A DNA stretch of 31,348 bases, from the IMG/VR virus record IMGVR_UViG_3300037882_003902, positions 1 to 31,348 of that record. The stretch is one strand, 5' to 3'. Positions 9,402-15,963 of this stretch are shown here, piece after piece. This stretch comes from a virus. The notes under the pieces are model-generated. The model ran no database searches. It saw only the letters and a list, made by a program, of their open reading frames with translations, and was not told where the DNA came from. The stretch's first letter is position 1. Each line of letters begins with the position of its first letter. The translations under genes were made by a program, and so were the position numbers.

Positions 9402-9769
9402 GTAATATCTAAGTTAAATTCTTTTGTTTTTCTAAATCTCTCTAATGCAATAGATAAAGTCTTTGGTAAATAGATAACTCTATCTTCATCTCTTCTTAAG
9501 AAACCTTTCTTAACTAGTGCATGAATCCTATTATTCAGATTAAAGATAGTCATCTTTCTATTTAATTCTGCAAATCCTTCTATTACTTTTTTCTTAGCAA
9601 GAGGAGAGAATCTTTGATAGTCAAACTTAGGTGGGAGTAATGCAAATGCTGCTATCACTTCCATCTCAACTTCTACAAGTCTAGACGTAACTGGCAGTAA
9701 TAAGTTACTCATTTTTAAGTATGACATTATAAACTCTTTTTCTGAGTTAATTTTAATATTAATTTTCAT
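9383..9769 (-). CDS. Hypothetical protein, first gene of the morphogenesis operon, 128 aa
   Basis: Not firmly recognised. After an optional N-terminal extension there is a second Met at residue 15, so the start could be 9727. The body is helical and basic. The segment LNNRIHALVKKGFLRRDEDRVIYLP (about 79-103) has the helix-turn-strand look of a winged-helix DNA-binding domain. It follows the Bacteroidota-type promoter at 9793-9825 with a leader of roughly 17 nt, so this is the operon's first product. A regulatory role for the late genes would fit but is inference. Confidence 0.75.
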   Translation of the reverse strand: MKINIKINSEKEFIMSYLKMSNLLLPVTSRLVEVEMEVIAAFALLPPKFDYQRFSPLAKKKVIEGFAELNRKMTIFNLNNRIHALVKKGFLRRDEDRVIYLPKTLSIALERFRKTKEFNLDITWQIKE

Positions 9770-9792
9770 GATTCGTTATTTGTAAAGGTCTG

Positions 9793-9825
9793 CAAATATA
9801 TTTTAATCTCTTATGCAATTCCAAA
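9793..9825 (-). promoter_or_regulatory. Bacteroidota-type promoter of the head/packaging operon
   Basis: On the minus strand there is TTTG (9822-9825), a 21-nt spacer, then TATATTTG (9793-9800). This fits the Bacteroidota -33/-7 consensus TTTG-N19-21-TAnnTTTG. Predicted transcription begins near 9786, just before the gene at 9769. The -33 box lies in the loop of a short inverted repeat (AATTCC 9817-9822, GGAATT 9834-9839) that also covers the stop of the upstream gene. Confidence 0.75.
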
Positions 9826-9829
9826 TTTT

Positions 9830-10174
9830 TTATGGAATTTCTTCTTCTTTCAATAGCGCAAAGATCTCAGGATGACATATTACATTGTTCGGAGCAAACA
9901 ATAATGACAATGCAACAGGCTTAATTTTACAACTTGCTACTATAAACATAGTATTAGTATATTTAGTGGCTAATGTTAAAAACTCTCTGATATGCATTCT
10001 AATATTAGATTCTGGCATTGGAGATTGCTGTGAATTATATACAGGTATTCCATATGATCTTGCTTCCCAATGAGTCTGTCCTTGCTTTGCTCCATACTTA
10101 TTTAATGCATGTTGTCCACTTATTGAATAATGTTTACCTAAAGTATCTGTCCAATAAACATAAACGAATTCCAT
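9830..10174 (-). CDS. A1S_2505-like phage non-structural protein
   Basis: 114 residues. The pattern GQHALNKYGAKQGQ, then SYGIPVYNSQQSPMPESNI, then a helix (VYxREFLTLAT-like), then MFIVASCKI and NNVICHPEIFALL matches the layout of the small phage family often labelled A1S_2505-like (SGKHGxGAAxxAxxxYGA / SYAIPT / lPLxxI / FxVTxIGCG / PxxF). Its biochemical role is not established. Here the usual GCG turn is replaced by SCK. It is the last gene of the nucleotide-metabolism operon, one base after the secreted-protein gene. Confidence 0.6.
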   Translation of the reverse strand: MEFVYVYWTDTLGKHYSISGQHALNKYGAKQGQTHWEARSYGIPVYNSQQSPMPESNIRMHIREFLTLATKYTNTMFIVASCKIKPVALSLLFAPNNVICHPEIFALLKEEEIP

Positions 10175-10175
10175 A

Positions 10176-10643
10176 CTATCTATAGAAAAATATTAGAGTG
10201 TCTTCATCATCTGATTCAAACTTTAAATACTCATCATTGTATTCTACAAAAGAATTAGGGTTTACCATATAAACAGATCTTCCTTCTCTTCGTCCAAATA
10301 GATTAGCATGAAAGTTTAAATAAGGTTTTCCATCTACATCTACTGTAAACAAATCTTTTTTTACATCATGAGTAAAGAAAAAAGTTCCTTCTTCATATGA
10401 ATATTCTCTATCATTTACTTTACCAGTAACTTTAAGATACTTAGTATAAACTGTAAAATAAGATTCTACCTTAAATGAGTCTGCAAAAATGTGGACGCTC
10501 ATTGGAACTGGATCGCCTATTCCAAATTTAATAGAGTCGTTATCCATTACTTTGAAAGTAGTGCTAACCTTATTAGTATCAATTGTTATCTGGCTGTGGA
10601 GTGATTGTGTTAGCAGCATCATTAATATGATTAACTTGTACAT
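10176..10643 (-). CDS. Putative secreted/periplasmic protein, 155 aa
   Basis: The start is a clear signal peptide: MYK, then hydrophobic LIILMMLLTQSL, then HSQ with likely cleavage before Q18 or I19. The mature part alternates beta-prone segments and charged residues and ends DEDTLIFFYR. No family recognised. The start lies 65 bp inside the 3' end of the dCMP deaminase gene in another frame. The strong signal peptide and full-length frame argue the overlap is genuine. Export could serve superinfection exclusion or envelope change, which is inference. Confidence 0.75.
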   Translation of the reverse strand: MYKLIILMMLLTQSLHSQITIDTNKVSTTFKVMDNDSIKFGIGDPVPMSVHIFADSFKVESYFTVYTKYLKVTGKVNDREYSYEEGTFFFTHDVKKDLFTVDVDGKPYLNFHANLFGRREGRSVYMVNPNSFVEYNDEYLKFESDDEDTLIFFYR

Positions 10644-11025
10644 TGTATTTTTCTAATTCTTTAATTCCAGTATCATCTCTGTACTGGGTTATGTAATAAA
10701 CTTGTGTAATACCTGCTTGAGCAATTAGAGCTGCGCAGTGTCTACACGGTGAATGCGTAATAACTAATGTAGTATCTTTAGTAGATATACCGTGATAAGC
10801 TGCATTTAGAATGCAATTTAACTCAGCATGAATTACATTAGGTAATGTAATATTATTTTCGTCTTCTAATGAGTCAGGAGTAAAGCCTCTTGGTAAACCA
10901 TTATATCCAGACGCTATAATTCTATTATCAGATAGAAGAACTGCTCCTACTTTTAACCTTTTTCCTTTAGACAATTCAGAAGTTAGTGTTGCTACATTAG
11001 CCGCAAAAGTAATATATTTATTCAT
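10579..11025 (-). CDS. Deoxycytidylate (dCMP) deaminase
   Basis: Converts dCMP to dUMP, feeding dTMP synthesis. 148 residues with the cytidine-deaminase zinc site: H66-A-E68 (proton shuttle Glu) and P93-C94-R-H-C97. The segment ASGYNGLPRG (38-47) is the substrate-binding signature of the dCMP deaminase/ComEB branch. Just upstream in the operon is ThyX, which uses dUMP, so the two steps are coupled. The start overlaps ThyX by 8 bp. Confidence 0.92.
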   Translation of the reverse strand: MNKYITFAANVATLTSELSKGKRLKVGAVLLSDNRIIASGYNGLPRGFTPDSLEDENNITLPNVIHAELNCILNAAYHGISTKDTTLVITHSPCRHCAALIAQAGITQVYYITQYRDDTGIKELEKYNVQVNHINDAANTITPQPDNN

Positions 11026-11725
11026 CTATTTTAAAAGCCTTTAAAGTGTGTTCAAATGGATTACCTTCTATATTCTTAACTAGATCTAACATTTGCTGAG
11101 CCAGCTCTCTTACTTCTTTCTGAGCTTCAGGTTTATTACGAAGAGATAAGAAATGATAAAAAGATCTAAAGTTAAACGACACATCATAAGTAATTTGAGA
11201 AGCATAAGTCTTAAAGAATCTGGCTGACTCTTTAGCTCGCTTACGGCCTAGTTCAGGTGTAATGTCCTTTAATGCTTGATGGTAAAGTAGGTCGCCTAAG
11301 TTAATATAACTTTCTAGTACTTGTTTCCAGTCACTATTTTTCTGATCTGTGAGATGTAGATACCAATGCAAATCCCTATTGTTTTCAAATATATCATTTC
11401 TGTTTACATATAGATATTCCCAATCTTCAGGTAAATAAGTTTTGTCTTCTTTAAGCTCTTTATATCTAGCCGATTCACCATTAATAGAAACTCCTATTCT
11501 ATGCTTTAGAAAGTGTATATGAGTAGCTATATCTGAAGTCACTAAGAAGTGAAGAGTTGATTTCTCAAATGGAGTATGATGCCCTTCAGTTGCTAACATC
11601 TCAAGCAACTTAGGTATTCTATCTTTCTTTTCTTCTGTCAATTCTCTATTTGTAGATGTCCATGCAGACTGTGCATGAGTTTCATCTGATCCGTAATAAC
11701 CAAGTAATTCTACTCTATTGTCCAT
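11018..11725 (-). CDS. thyX: Flavin-dependent thymidylate synthase ThyX
   Basis: Methylates dUMP to dTMP using methylene-tetrahydrofolate, FAD and NADPH. 235 residues, a normal length. The signature is at 74-88: KHRIGVSINGESARY, corresponding to RHR-x(7-8)-S. The first Arg is Lys here (K74), while H75, R76, S85 and R87 remain. FEKSTLHF (53-60) is the usual FAD/dUMP-side segment, and FRSFYHFLSLR near the C-terminus is the typical helix carrying the active-site Arg. It overlaps its neighbours at both ends, consistent with translational coupling to dCMP deaminase. Confidence 0.93.
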   Translation of the reverse strand: MDNRVELLGYYGSDETHAQSAWTSTNRELTEEKKDRIPKLLEMLATEGHHTPFEKSTLHFLVTSDIATHIHFLKHRIGVSINGESARYKELKEDKTYLPEDWEYLYVNRNDIFENNRDLHWYLHLTDQKNSDWKQVLESYINLGDLLYHQALKDITPELGRKRAKESARFFKTYASQITYDVSFNFRSFYHFLSLRNKPEAQKEVRELAQQMLDLVKNIEGNPFEHTLKAFKIDE

Positions 11726-11994
11726 CTTCCTTTACCATTCATTTTTAATTTAATCACTTTATACCCTATCTTCATAGAGAAGTGTCTAATCCAATTTTCT
11801 AATTTTAGAATTCTTCTTTGAAGAAGTAACCCTTTGTACGTAGCATAGATTACATCTGGATGTAGGTCTGTAACTTCTGCATTGAGTTGTTTCTTGTAGC
11901 TTCTAATTACTTTTTTATATATTCTCATAGACTTTTCTTCAAGTCTATTTCTTTTATATATTACTACTGGTCTAATAGTTATTTTATTATCCAT
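11710..11994 (-). CDS. Hypothetical basic protein, 94 aa
   Basis: Not recognised. Strongly basic throughout (KRNR, RIYKKVIRSYKKQ, LLLQRRILKLENWIR), with helical periodicity; it could bind nucleic acid. I chose the ATG at 11994 (MDNKITIRP), which overlaps the upstream gene by only 8 bp; an ATG at 12033 would add 13 residues. It ends 16 bp inside ThyX. Confidence 0.65.
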   Translation of the reverse strand: MDNKITIRPVVIYKRNRLEEKSMRIYKKVIRSYKKQLNAEVTDLHPDVIYATYKGLLLQRRILKLENWIRHFSMKIGYKVIKLKMNGKGRWTIE

Positions 11995-12520
11995 AAATTT
12001 TAACAATCTTTTTAGGTAATGATGTTCCCCCAAACCATGTAGTGATTACTCTATATTTATTGCTTGGAATAAGTTGAAGTAGTGGCCAAAGTTGCAATCT
12101 AACAGTCTTGTTATCAAGACCACGGTAAGCTGCATACATATTAACAAAATTAGGTGCAGGATGTTTTGGCATTGTAGTGATAATATGAACTACAAATAAG
12201 GTATTGATTGGAATAATAAGAATCTCTTCTTCTGAAGGCAGTATCTTGTCTCCACTAGCATTGTGTGAATAAGGAGCAATTTCAAAGTTACCTTTATAAT
12301 ATCTCCATGCCCACATATGAGAAGACTTCTGAGAATTAAATCTATAAGAAGCTAAACCAGTTAACTTATTCCAATCTGATTGATCTTTAGGATTCTTAGT
12401 CTCATACTTAGACTCCTCAGTAAACATGAAGTATCTAATTAGATTTGTTTCATAACCCATCTGAAGAGGAGCTAAGAGATTGATACCATTATACGGTGTG
12501 TGTAGTACTTTCAGTTTCAT
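11987..12520 (-). CDS. Hypothetical protein, 177 aa
   Basis: Not recognised. Begins MKLKVLHTPYNG and is rich in aromatic residues and predicted strands, for example MWAWRYYKGNFEIAPYSHNASGDKI (about 68-92). The composition suggests a beta-rich soluble fold. No signal peptide or membrane helix. It overlaps the upstream small gene by 32 bp. Confidence 0.75.
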   Translation of the reverse strand: MKLKVLHTPYNGINLLAPLQMGYETNLIRYFMFTEESKYETKNPKDQSDWNKLTGLASYRFNSQKSSHMWAWRYYKGNFEIAPYSHNASGDKILPSEEEILIIPINTLFVVHIITTMPKHPAPNFVNMYAAYRGLDNKTVRLQLWPLLQLIPSNKYRVITTWFGGTSLPKKIVKIYG

Positions 12521-12770
12521 TTATAATAAATTTAAGTAATTCTTCATCAGTAGTTGGTACGAATTTACCATCTTCTGTTCGTTCTTGAATAAAAAGAAAC
12601 TTGTTTCCCTCTAATATAATTGGAAATAAGTCTCTAGTAAGAGTTATCATGAATGTAGAGTAATCAACAGTTTTCCACTTTCCTTCAACTCTTACTGCAT
12701 ATCCAATTTTTGATTCTTTTAGATCTATAGCTTCTATGTTAAGCCCTACACTATAAGTTATTTCTTTCAT
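12489..12770 (-). CDS. Hypothetical protein, 93 aa
   Basis: Not recognised. From MKEITYSVG it encodes a beta-rich N-terminal half and an acidic C-terminus (TDEELLKFIINETES). An ATG at 12794 would add eight residues (MTAKQQTT). I prefer 12770 because it reduces the overlap with the preceding gene from 44 to 20 bp. It belongs to the tightly overlapping leftward operon. Confidence 0.65.
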   Translation of the reverse strand: MKEITYSVGLNIEAIDLKESKIGYAVRVEGKWKTVDYSTFMITLTRDLFPIILEGNKFLFIQERTEDGKFVPTTDEELLKFIINETESTTHTV

Positions 12771-13227
12771 CGTCGTCTGTTGTTTTGCCGTCAAATCCGG
12801 CGTTTACTATATATCCAAATAATCTCTCTCTTTTAGAATCGAAAGCCTGTAGTAAGACATTATCTTTTTTTTGTTCAGTTACTGCTGACTTAATATGGCT
12901 AAGCATTTTATCTAAATCCTGAAGTGCTGGACCGTGGTAACAATAGTATTTCTCATCAAATGATTTAGATGAATGTACTTCCAATCTATCATCAATTACT
13001 ACAAGAATATCACCTTCTCTAATAGTTATGTTTTCCTCATAAGATATAGTAAGCTGCCCATCACCTTCATAAAAATCTTCATTGGCTGAAATGCTTTTTT
13101 CACTCATATCTGGGTAAACAAGTTTTAAAATATCTCTGATTCTATCTTTCTTTACTTCTATTGCAAATCCTTTCTGTGGGCGAGATTCTATTTCCCAAAG
13201 GTAGGATGGTGGGTATGTGTTATTCAT
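12751..13227 (-). CDS. Hypothetical protein with C-terminal PPAYGYV-like module, 158 aa
   Basis: The N-terminal ~100 residues are unrecognised (WEIESRPQKGFAIEV; EGDGQLTISYEENITIREGDILVVIDD). The last ~55 residues (from ALQDLDKMLSHIKSAV to RLFGYIVNAG) have the layout of the two separate small genes at 13220 and 13686: a short LQ-x-L-x-K helix, a strand, a turn, then a GY-V/I-V/I strand. It therefore looks like a fusion of that module to another domain. The ATG lies 8 bp inside the upstream small gene. Confidence 0.7.
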   Translation of the reverse strand: MNNTYPPSYLWEIESRPQKGFAIEVKKDRIRDILKLVYPDMSEKSISANEDFYEGDGQLTISYEENITIREGDILVVIDDRLEVHSSKSFDEKYYCYHGPALQDLDKMLSHIKSAVTEQKKDNVLLQAFDSKRERLFGYIVNAGFDGKTTDDDERNNL

Positions 13228-13378
13228 TATCTAATGGTTTTGGAAATACTTTTGTAGTATTAATAACATATCCGTAGGCAGGTGGATCTCCATCTATCTT
13301 AACGATATGAAGATTAACAGTAGTGGAGAGGCTAAGCACCTCTTCTAATTCTTTTAAGAGTTCTTGTAGTGTTTGCAT
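13220..13378 (-). CDS. Small PPAYGYV-module protein, 52 aa
   Basis: MQTLQELLKELEEVL leads to a helix, a beta segment (VNLHIVKIDG), then DPPAYGYVINTTKVF. It is a paralogue of the 58-residue gene at 13686-13862, which has GTPPAYGYVVRSK, and resembles the C-terminus of the next gene. The start at 13378 overlaps the upstream gene by 25 bp and the stop overlaps the downstream ATG by 8 bp. Conservation between copies supports it as a real gene despite its size. Function unknown. Confidence 0.7.
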   Translation of the reverse strand: MQTLQELLKELEEVLSLSTTVNLHIVKIDGDPPAYGYVINTTKVFPKPLDNE

Positions 13379-13602
13379 CTTTCTTTTATTGCTTGATTAT
13401 ATAATTCCCATCCGCCTCTTCCTGTAAGAGCACCTCCGGGAACACGATAAACTTCAGATTCATCATCTTTAAATACTAATCCAACTGGTCCAATAAACCA
13501 GTTACTGTTATCTTTCTCATTAAAGATCTGCTGTAACCGTTTCTCTAAATACTCCATAGTAAGCACTGGTTTCTTTTTATTCTTTAGATGTTTCTTTTTC
13601 AT
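13354..13602 (-). CDS. Hypothetical protein, 82 aa
   Basis: Not recognised. A Lys-rich start (MKKKHLKNKKK) precedes a helical YLEKRLQQIFNEKD segment and a beta/Gly-rich part (VFKDDESEVYRVPGGALTGRGGWELY). An internal Met at residue 16 would remove the basic tail. It overlaps its neighbours by 25-26 bp, like most genes of this operon. Confidence 0.65.
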   Translation of the reverse strand: MKKKHLKNKKKPVLTMEYLEKRLQQIFNEKDNSNWFIGPVGLVFKDDESEVYRVPGGALTGRGGWELYNQAIKERCKHYKNS

Positions 13603-13720
13603 ACTTAGCTAATTTGGCCTTACGTCGCTTATCAAACTCTAGATAAAATCTAATCTGAGCTTCCTTTAAAATTGCTTCATAGTCTTTATTTATCTGGTGT
13701 CCAATGAGTATATGTTCCAT
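13577..13720 (-). CDS. Small hypothetical protein, 47 aa
   Basis: Begins MEHILIGHQINKDYEA and is one charged helix (ILKEAQIRFYLEFDKRRKAKLAKYEKE). It fills the only gap between two small genes, overlapping by 35 bp upstream and 26 bp downstream. The size makes it tentative, but overlaps of this kind are normal in this operon and the composition is protein-like. Confidence 0.5.
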   Translation of the reverse strand: MEHILIGHQINKDYEAILKEAQIRFYLEFDKRRKAKLAKYEKETSKE

Positions 13721-13862
13721 CTTCATTCTTAATAAGTTTTGATCTTACTACATATCCATATGCTGGCGGTGTTCCATGAAATTTGTGAACAGTTAAATCA
13801 GCATCTTCTACAGAGTTAAATAGATCCTCAATTTCCTTTAAAAATTCTTGTAAGTTTTCCAT
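13686..13862 (-). CDS. Small PPAYGYV-module protein, 58 aa
   Basis: MENLQEFLKEIEDLF helix, then LTVHKFHG, then TPPAYGYVVRSKLI, ending TYTHWTPDK. Clearly related to the 52-residue product at 13220-13378 by shared LQE-x-LKE and PPAYGYV motifs. Its ATG overlaps the stop of the HAD gene (TAATG), so translation is probably coupled. Function unknown. Confidence 0.72.
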   Translation of the reverse strand: MENLQEFLKEIEDLFNSVEDADLTVHKFHGTPPAYGYVVRSKLIKNEDGTYTHWTPDK

Positions 13863-14467
13863 TATTTAGTTTGTGATTTAAGAAGAGTGAGAACAGTATG
13901 AGGGGTAATGAATGGGTAATCTTCTTTGAAAGTAGAACCGGGAACAAGCAACTTAGTATAACCTTTAGCCTTATCTGCTATGGCTTTTTTCTCTAACATA
14001 TCATATTCGTAATCAGAGATGACTGATTGGTCCATTACATAATAAAGATACCTATGTGCTAGAACAATTCCTACTTGCTGTCCTAATCCATGATCTACGA
14101 TATTCATAGATTCTAAGTATTCATTTACTTTAGTCCAGTCTACATAAGGTCGATTATTAGTATGGATAAGTGGGCAGCCTAGAGCAGCATCATCAATATA
14201 TAACTGTGCATACTGCTTATTAGATGTAGACCATTTAGTAGCTTGTTGCTCTAAATTCTCATTAACCGAATCTAATTTAATCCCATTGTCCTCACAATAC
14301 TTAACAGCGTCCTCAAGTTCCTTACCTGAACGCATTGTCCACAGCATAATCTGATGCCCGTTTAGGATGAGACGTTTTATTATTTCTATTGCTCCCTCTA
14401 CTGGAGCGCCTATGCTTGGGTACTCGTGCTTCACGATAGTACCATCAAAATCTATTGCTATAATCAT
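13862..14467 (-). CDS. HAD-family phosphatase fused to a DNA-ligase-type helical domain
   Basis: 201 residues in two parts. Residues 1-~115 are a small HAD phosphohydrolase: D6-F-D8-G-T10 (nucleophile and acid/base Asp), LWTMRSG at 42-48 (motif II Thr44), and YIDDAALG with D92/D93 (motif IV), resembling small phage 5'-nucleotidase/phosphatase-like proteins. Residues ~135-165 read YLYYVMDQSVISDYEYDMLEKK, matching the N-terminal (Ia) helical segment of NAD-dependent DNA ligases (YYVLD-x-x-x-SDAEYD). No ligase catalytic domain follows. Substrate unknown; nucleotide processing fits the operon. Confidence 0.8.
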   Translation of the reverse strand: MIIAIDFDGTIVKHEYPSIGAPVEGAIEIIKRLILNGHQIMLWTMRSGKELEDAVKYCEDNGIKLDSVNENLEQQATKWSTSNKQYAQLYIDDAALGCPLIHTNNRPYVDWTKVNEYLESMNIVDHGLGQQVGIVLAHRYLYYVMDQSVISDYEYDMLEKKAIADKAKGYTKLLVPGSTFKEDYPFITPHTVLTLLKSQTK

Positions 14468-14528
14468 TGTAATATTGAATACTTTGGGCTAACTCAATAG
14501 CCTCTAATAATTGTTCTTTTGTGTACAT
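14445..14528 (-). CDS. Possible micro-protein, 27 aa
   Basis: MYTKEQLLEAIELAQSIQYY and seven more residues. The ATG overlaps the stop of the Dps-like gene (TAATG) and the stop lies 23 bp inside the HAD gene. The arrangement mimics the coupled genes around it, but at 27 codons this could be chance. Confidence 0.35.
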   Translation of the reverse strand: MYTKEQLLEAIELAQSIQYYNDYSNRF

Positions 14529-14878
14529 TAGGAAAGTCGGTAAAAGTATTTTAATCTAGAACCTATGGCAGAAACTTCATCAGATAGGTTAACTAGATCT
14601 GGATACTTATCTTGTGAATACTTTTTAAGTGTTGTAGCAATTGAAAGAATATCTTCTGGTAAATCCTTTACAGAACAAGACTTAGTAGTAATAGAGAATG
14701 GGTTTAGAATTCCTTCATGAGCAACTAGTGTTTCAGCAATAGTATCAGTCATACTACTTATAGTAGAGTAAGCTTCACCTAATGCTTGATGTTCAGCTAA
14801 CATAGTAGAGTTCCAGTGATAATGACGAAGATCTAATGAAAGCTGAGTAAATTCTTGAATAATATCTGTATGTGTCAT
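14528..14878 (-). CDS. Dps/ferritin-like protein
   Basis: 116 residues, shorter than bacterial Dps (~160). The first half carries LRHYHWN (18-23), H30, E35 and MTDTIAE with D45 and E49. This follows the Dps spacing HW-N ... H ... D-x-x-A-E of the ferroxidase site. The second half is helical and ends near RLKYFYRLS. This fits the small ferritin-like proteins (DUF5856-type) found in phages. Iron binding or oxidant protection is possible but unproven. The start shares ATGA with the upstream 37-residue gene. Confidence 0.65.
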   Translation of the reverse strand: MTHTDIIQEFTQLSLDLRHYHWNSTMLAEHQALGEAYSTISSMTDTIAETLVAHEGILNPFSITTKSCSVKDLPEDILSIATTLKKYSQDKYPDLVNLSDEVSAIGSRLKYFYRLS

Positions 14879-14988
14879 GCTTTAATATTTCCTGAGTAAG
14901 AATACCTAATGAGTGGTTTAATCTGTTCAATTGCTCTGTTTACAGACAATCTAAGATTCAGGTAAGGCAGATTGTTTTGAGTTATCAT
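14875..14988 (-). CDS. Small hypothetical protein, 37 aa
   Basis: Begins MITQNNLPYLNLRLSV and ends GNIKA. Its stop and the ATG of the Dps-like gene share ATGA, the typical coupling junction, and it starts 38 bp inside the upstream gene. It bridges what would otherwise be a 72-bp gap. Not recognised. Confidence 0.5.
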   Translation of the reverse strand: MITQNNLPYLNLRLSVNRAIEQIKPLIRYSYSGNIKA

Positions 14989-15277
14989 AATTTAATGCAT
15001 AAAGTAAAAATGAATAATTAGAAAGATCTAGAATAGAATCCTGTAATGACTCATTATTTGGAATTGTATTTGAGTTTAGTAAATTAGAAATTCTAGATAC
15101 CTTAGTAGCAATTAAGGTAAGAGCTGCTAATTGAGGAGATATATTTAGAATATTAGCAGTATTCTTAAAATTAGAAAGTCTATCAGTATTTGAGTAATCA
15201 TCTCCTTTAGATAAGAGAATCTTTTCCTGTAATTCAGTGTAGTCCTTGAAGAGACTATGTAGTGCTTCTTTATTCAT
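14951..15277 (-). CDS. DUF1599/MazG-like nucleotide-associated protein
   Basis: 108 residues, first gene of the leftward nucleotide operon. The pattern KGDDYSNTDRLSNFK (about 24-38), then LIATKVSRISNLLN (about 55-68), then ESLQDSILDLSNYSFLLYAL (about 75-94) matches the DUF1599 / nucleotide-modification-associated family, related to all-alpha NTP pyrophosphatases (E-x-x-x-D-x-x-x-Y metal pattern). It probably hydrolyses or senses a nucleotide. It starts 5 bp after the promoter -7 box, so the leader is very short or absent. Confidence 0.7.
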   Translation of the reverse strand: MNKEALHSLFKDYTELQEKILLSKGDDYSNTDRLSNFKNTANILNISPQLAALTLIATKVSRISNLLNSNTIPNNESLQDSILDLSNYSFLLYALNYDNSKQSALPES

Positions 15278-15281
15278 AGAT

Positions 15282-15314
15282 CAAAGATACAAAATAAGTA
15301 ATTATAATTACAAG
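15282..15314 (-). promoter_or_regulatory. Leftward Bacteroidota-type promoter P1
   Basis: On the minus strand there is CTTG (15311-15314), a 21-nt spacer, then TATCTTTG (15282-15289), an exact TAnnTTTG -7 element. It reads into the gene starting at 15277, so the mRNA would be almost leaderless. The surrounding sequence is nearly the same as promoter P2 at 15663-15694. Confidence 0.82.
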
Positions 15315-15339
15315 TTTTTCAGTGCTTATTTTTAAAATA

Positions 15340-15657
15340 TTTTTAGTTAAGTTCGTTTTAGGGATGGGAGGACCCTTGCAGATCCTGTTTCAAAATCCAC
15401 TTCCAGCTTAAACAAATAACTTATACTAGTACAGTGCGCAAGACCTTATTACCTCGATTGCCAAACTCGTAGTTTGTTAGCTGTTCCTTCCATACCGGTA
15501 ATTTCATACTAGATTTCGTTTATTTATAATTTTTGACTTATCGGAGAAAATTCATGAATGCTGCTGGAGCTTTGGTAAAATTCACTATAATCCGACGTCT
15601 GGGCAGCTAATGCAGTTTCCCTCTTCGCAGCCGTACAACACCTTCGGTTGTGTGAGT
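15340..15657 (-). ncRNA. Candidate short RNA or leader from promoter P2
   Basis: About 310 bp with no good gene lies between two leftward promoters. On the minus strand it can fold: ATTACC/GGTAAT closes an element holding CAAACT-acg-AGTTTG, and CCG/CGG closes a GAA-capped hairpin near the 5' end. The only frame with an ATG is 28 codons (15507 to 15421, MKLPVWKEQL...). It could be a stable RNA, a long leader, or carry that micro-gene. I see no clear terminator before P1. Confidence 0.35.
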
Positions 15658-15662
15658 CGGTA

Positions 15663-15694
15663 CAAAGATACAAAATGTTGAAATAAATTACAAG
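15663..15694 (-). promoter_or_regulatory. Leftward Bacteroidota-type promoter P2
   Basis: On the minus strand: CTTG (15691-15694), 20-nt spacer, TATCTTTG (15663-15670). The shared context with P1 (a T-run, then CTTGTAATT, and TTTTGTATCTTTG) makes the two look duplicated. It would start transcription near 15656, some 380 bp before the first leftward gene. Confidence 0.78.
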
Positions 15695-15738
15695 TTTTTT
15701 GTCAATTATTTTTAATTATTTTTCCGTTTCAATAGCGG

Positions 15739-15746
15739 TAGTTTTG
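15739..15746 (+). promoter_or_regulatory. Weak rightward -7 element (TAGTTTTG)
   Basis: TAGTTTTG fits TAnnTTTG on the plus strand, 217 bp before the first rightward gene. No TTG lies at the right distance upstream, so this is a weak candidate. The rightward genes may depend on another sigma factor or a phage RNA polymerase. Confidence 0.3.
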
Positions 15747-15817
15747 CAAATAAGCAGTATATAGCATATATTTCATATAAAATTTTTAAATTTTTTTAAG
15801 GATATGAAGACTTATGG

Positions 15818-15900
15818 CTCCCATAAATAACCCCCCAGAGGGTTTGCGTCGCTAAAACGTCCCCGATGGGTTTGCTGTCTGTCAATTTGACAAACTGTAA
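15818..15900 (+). other. Hairpin-rich leader before the first rightward gene
   Basis: Short G/C-rich inverted repeats occur in a row inside an A/T-rich control region: AACCC/GGGTT around CCCAGA, CCCC/GGGG-like pairing around CGATGGG, and GTTTG/CAAAC enclosing GTCAATTTGAC. They could act as a structured 5' leader or an attenuator. The rest of 15695-15963 shows nothing else I can name. Confidence 0.4.
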
Positions 15901-15963
15901 ACTAAACGGAATGTTTTAAGTTTCGCGTTCACCTTTTTCCATCACATTCTTAATACCTTTATT

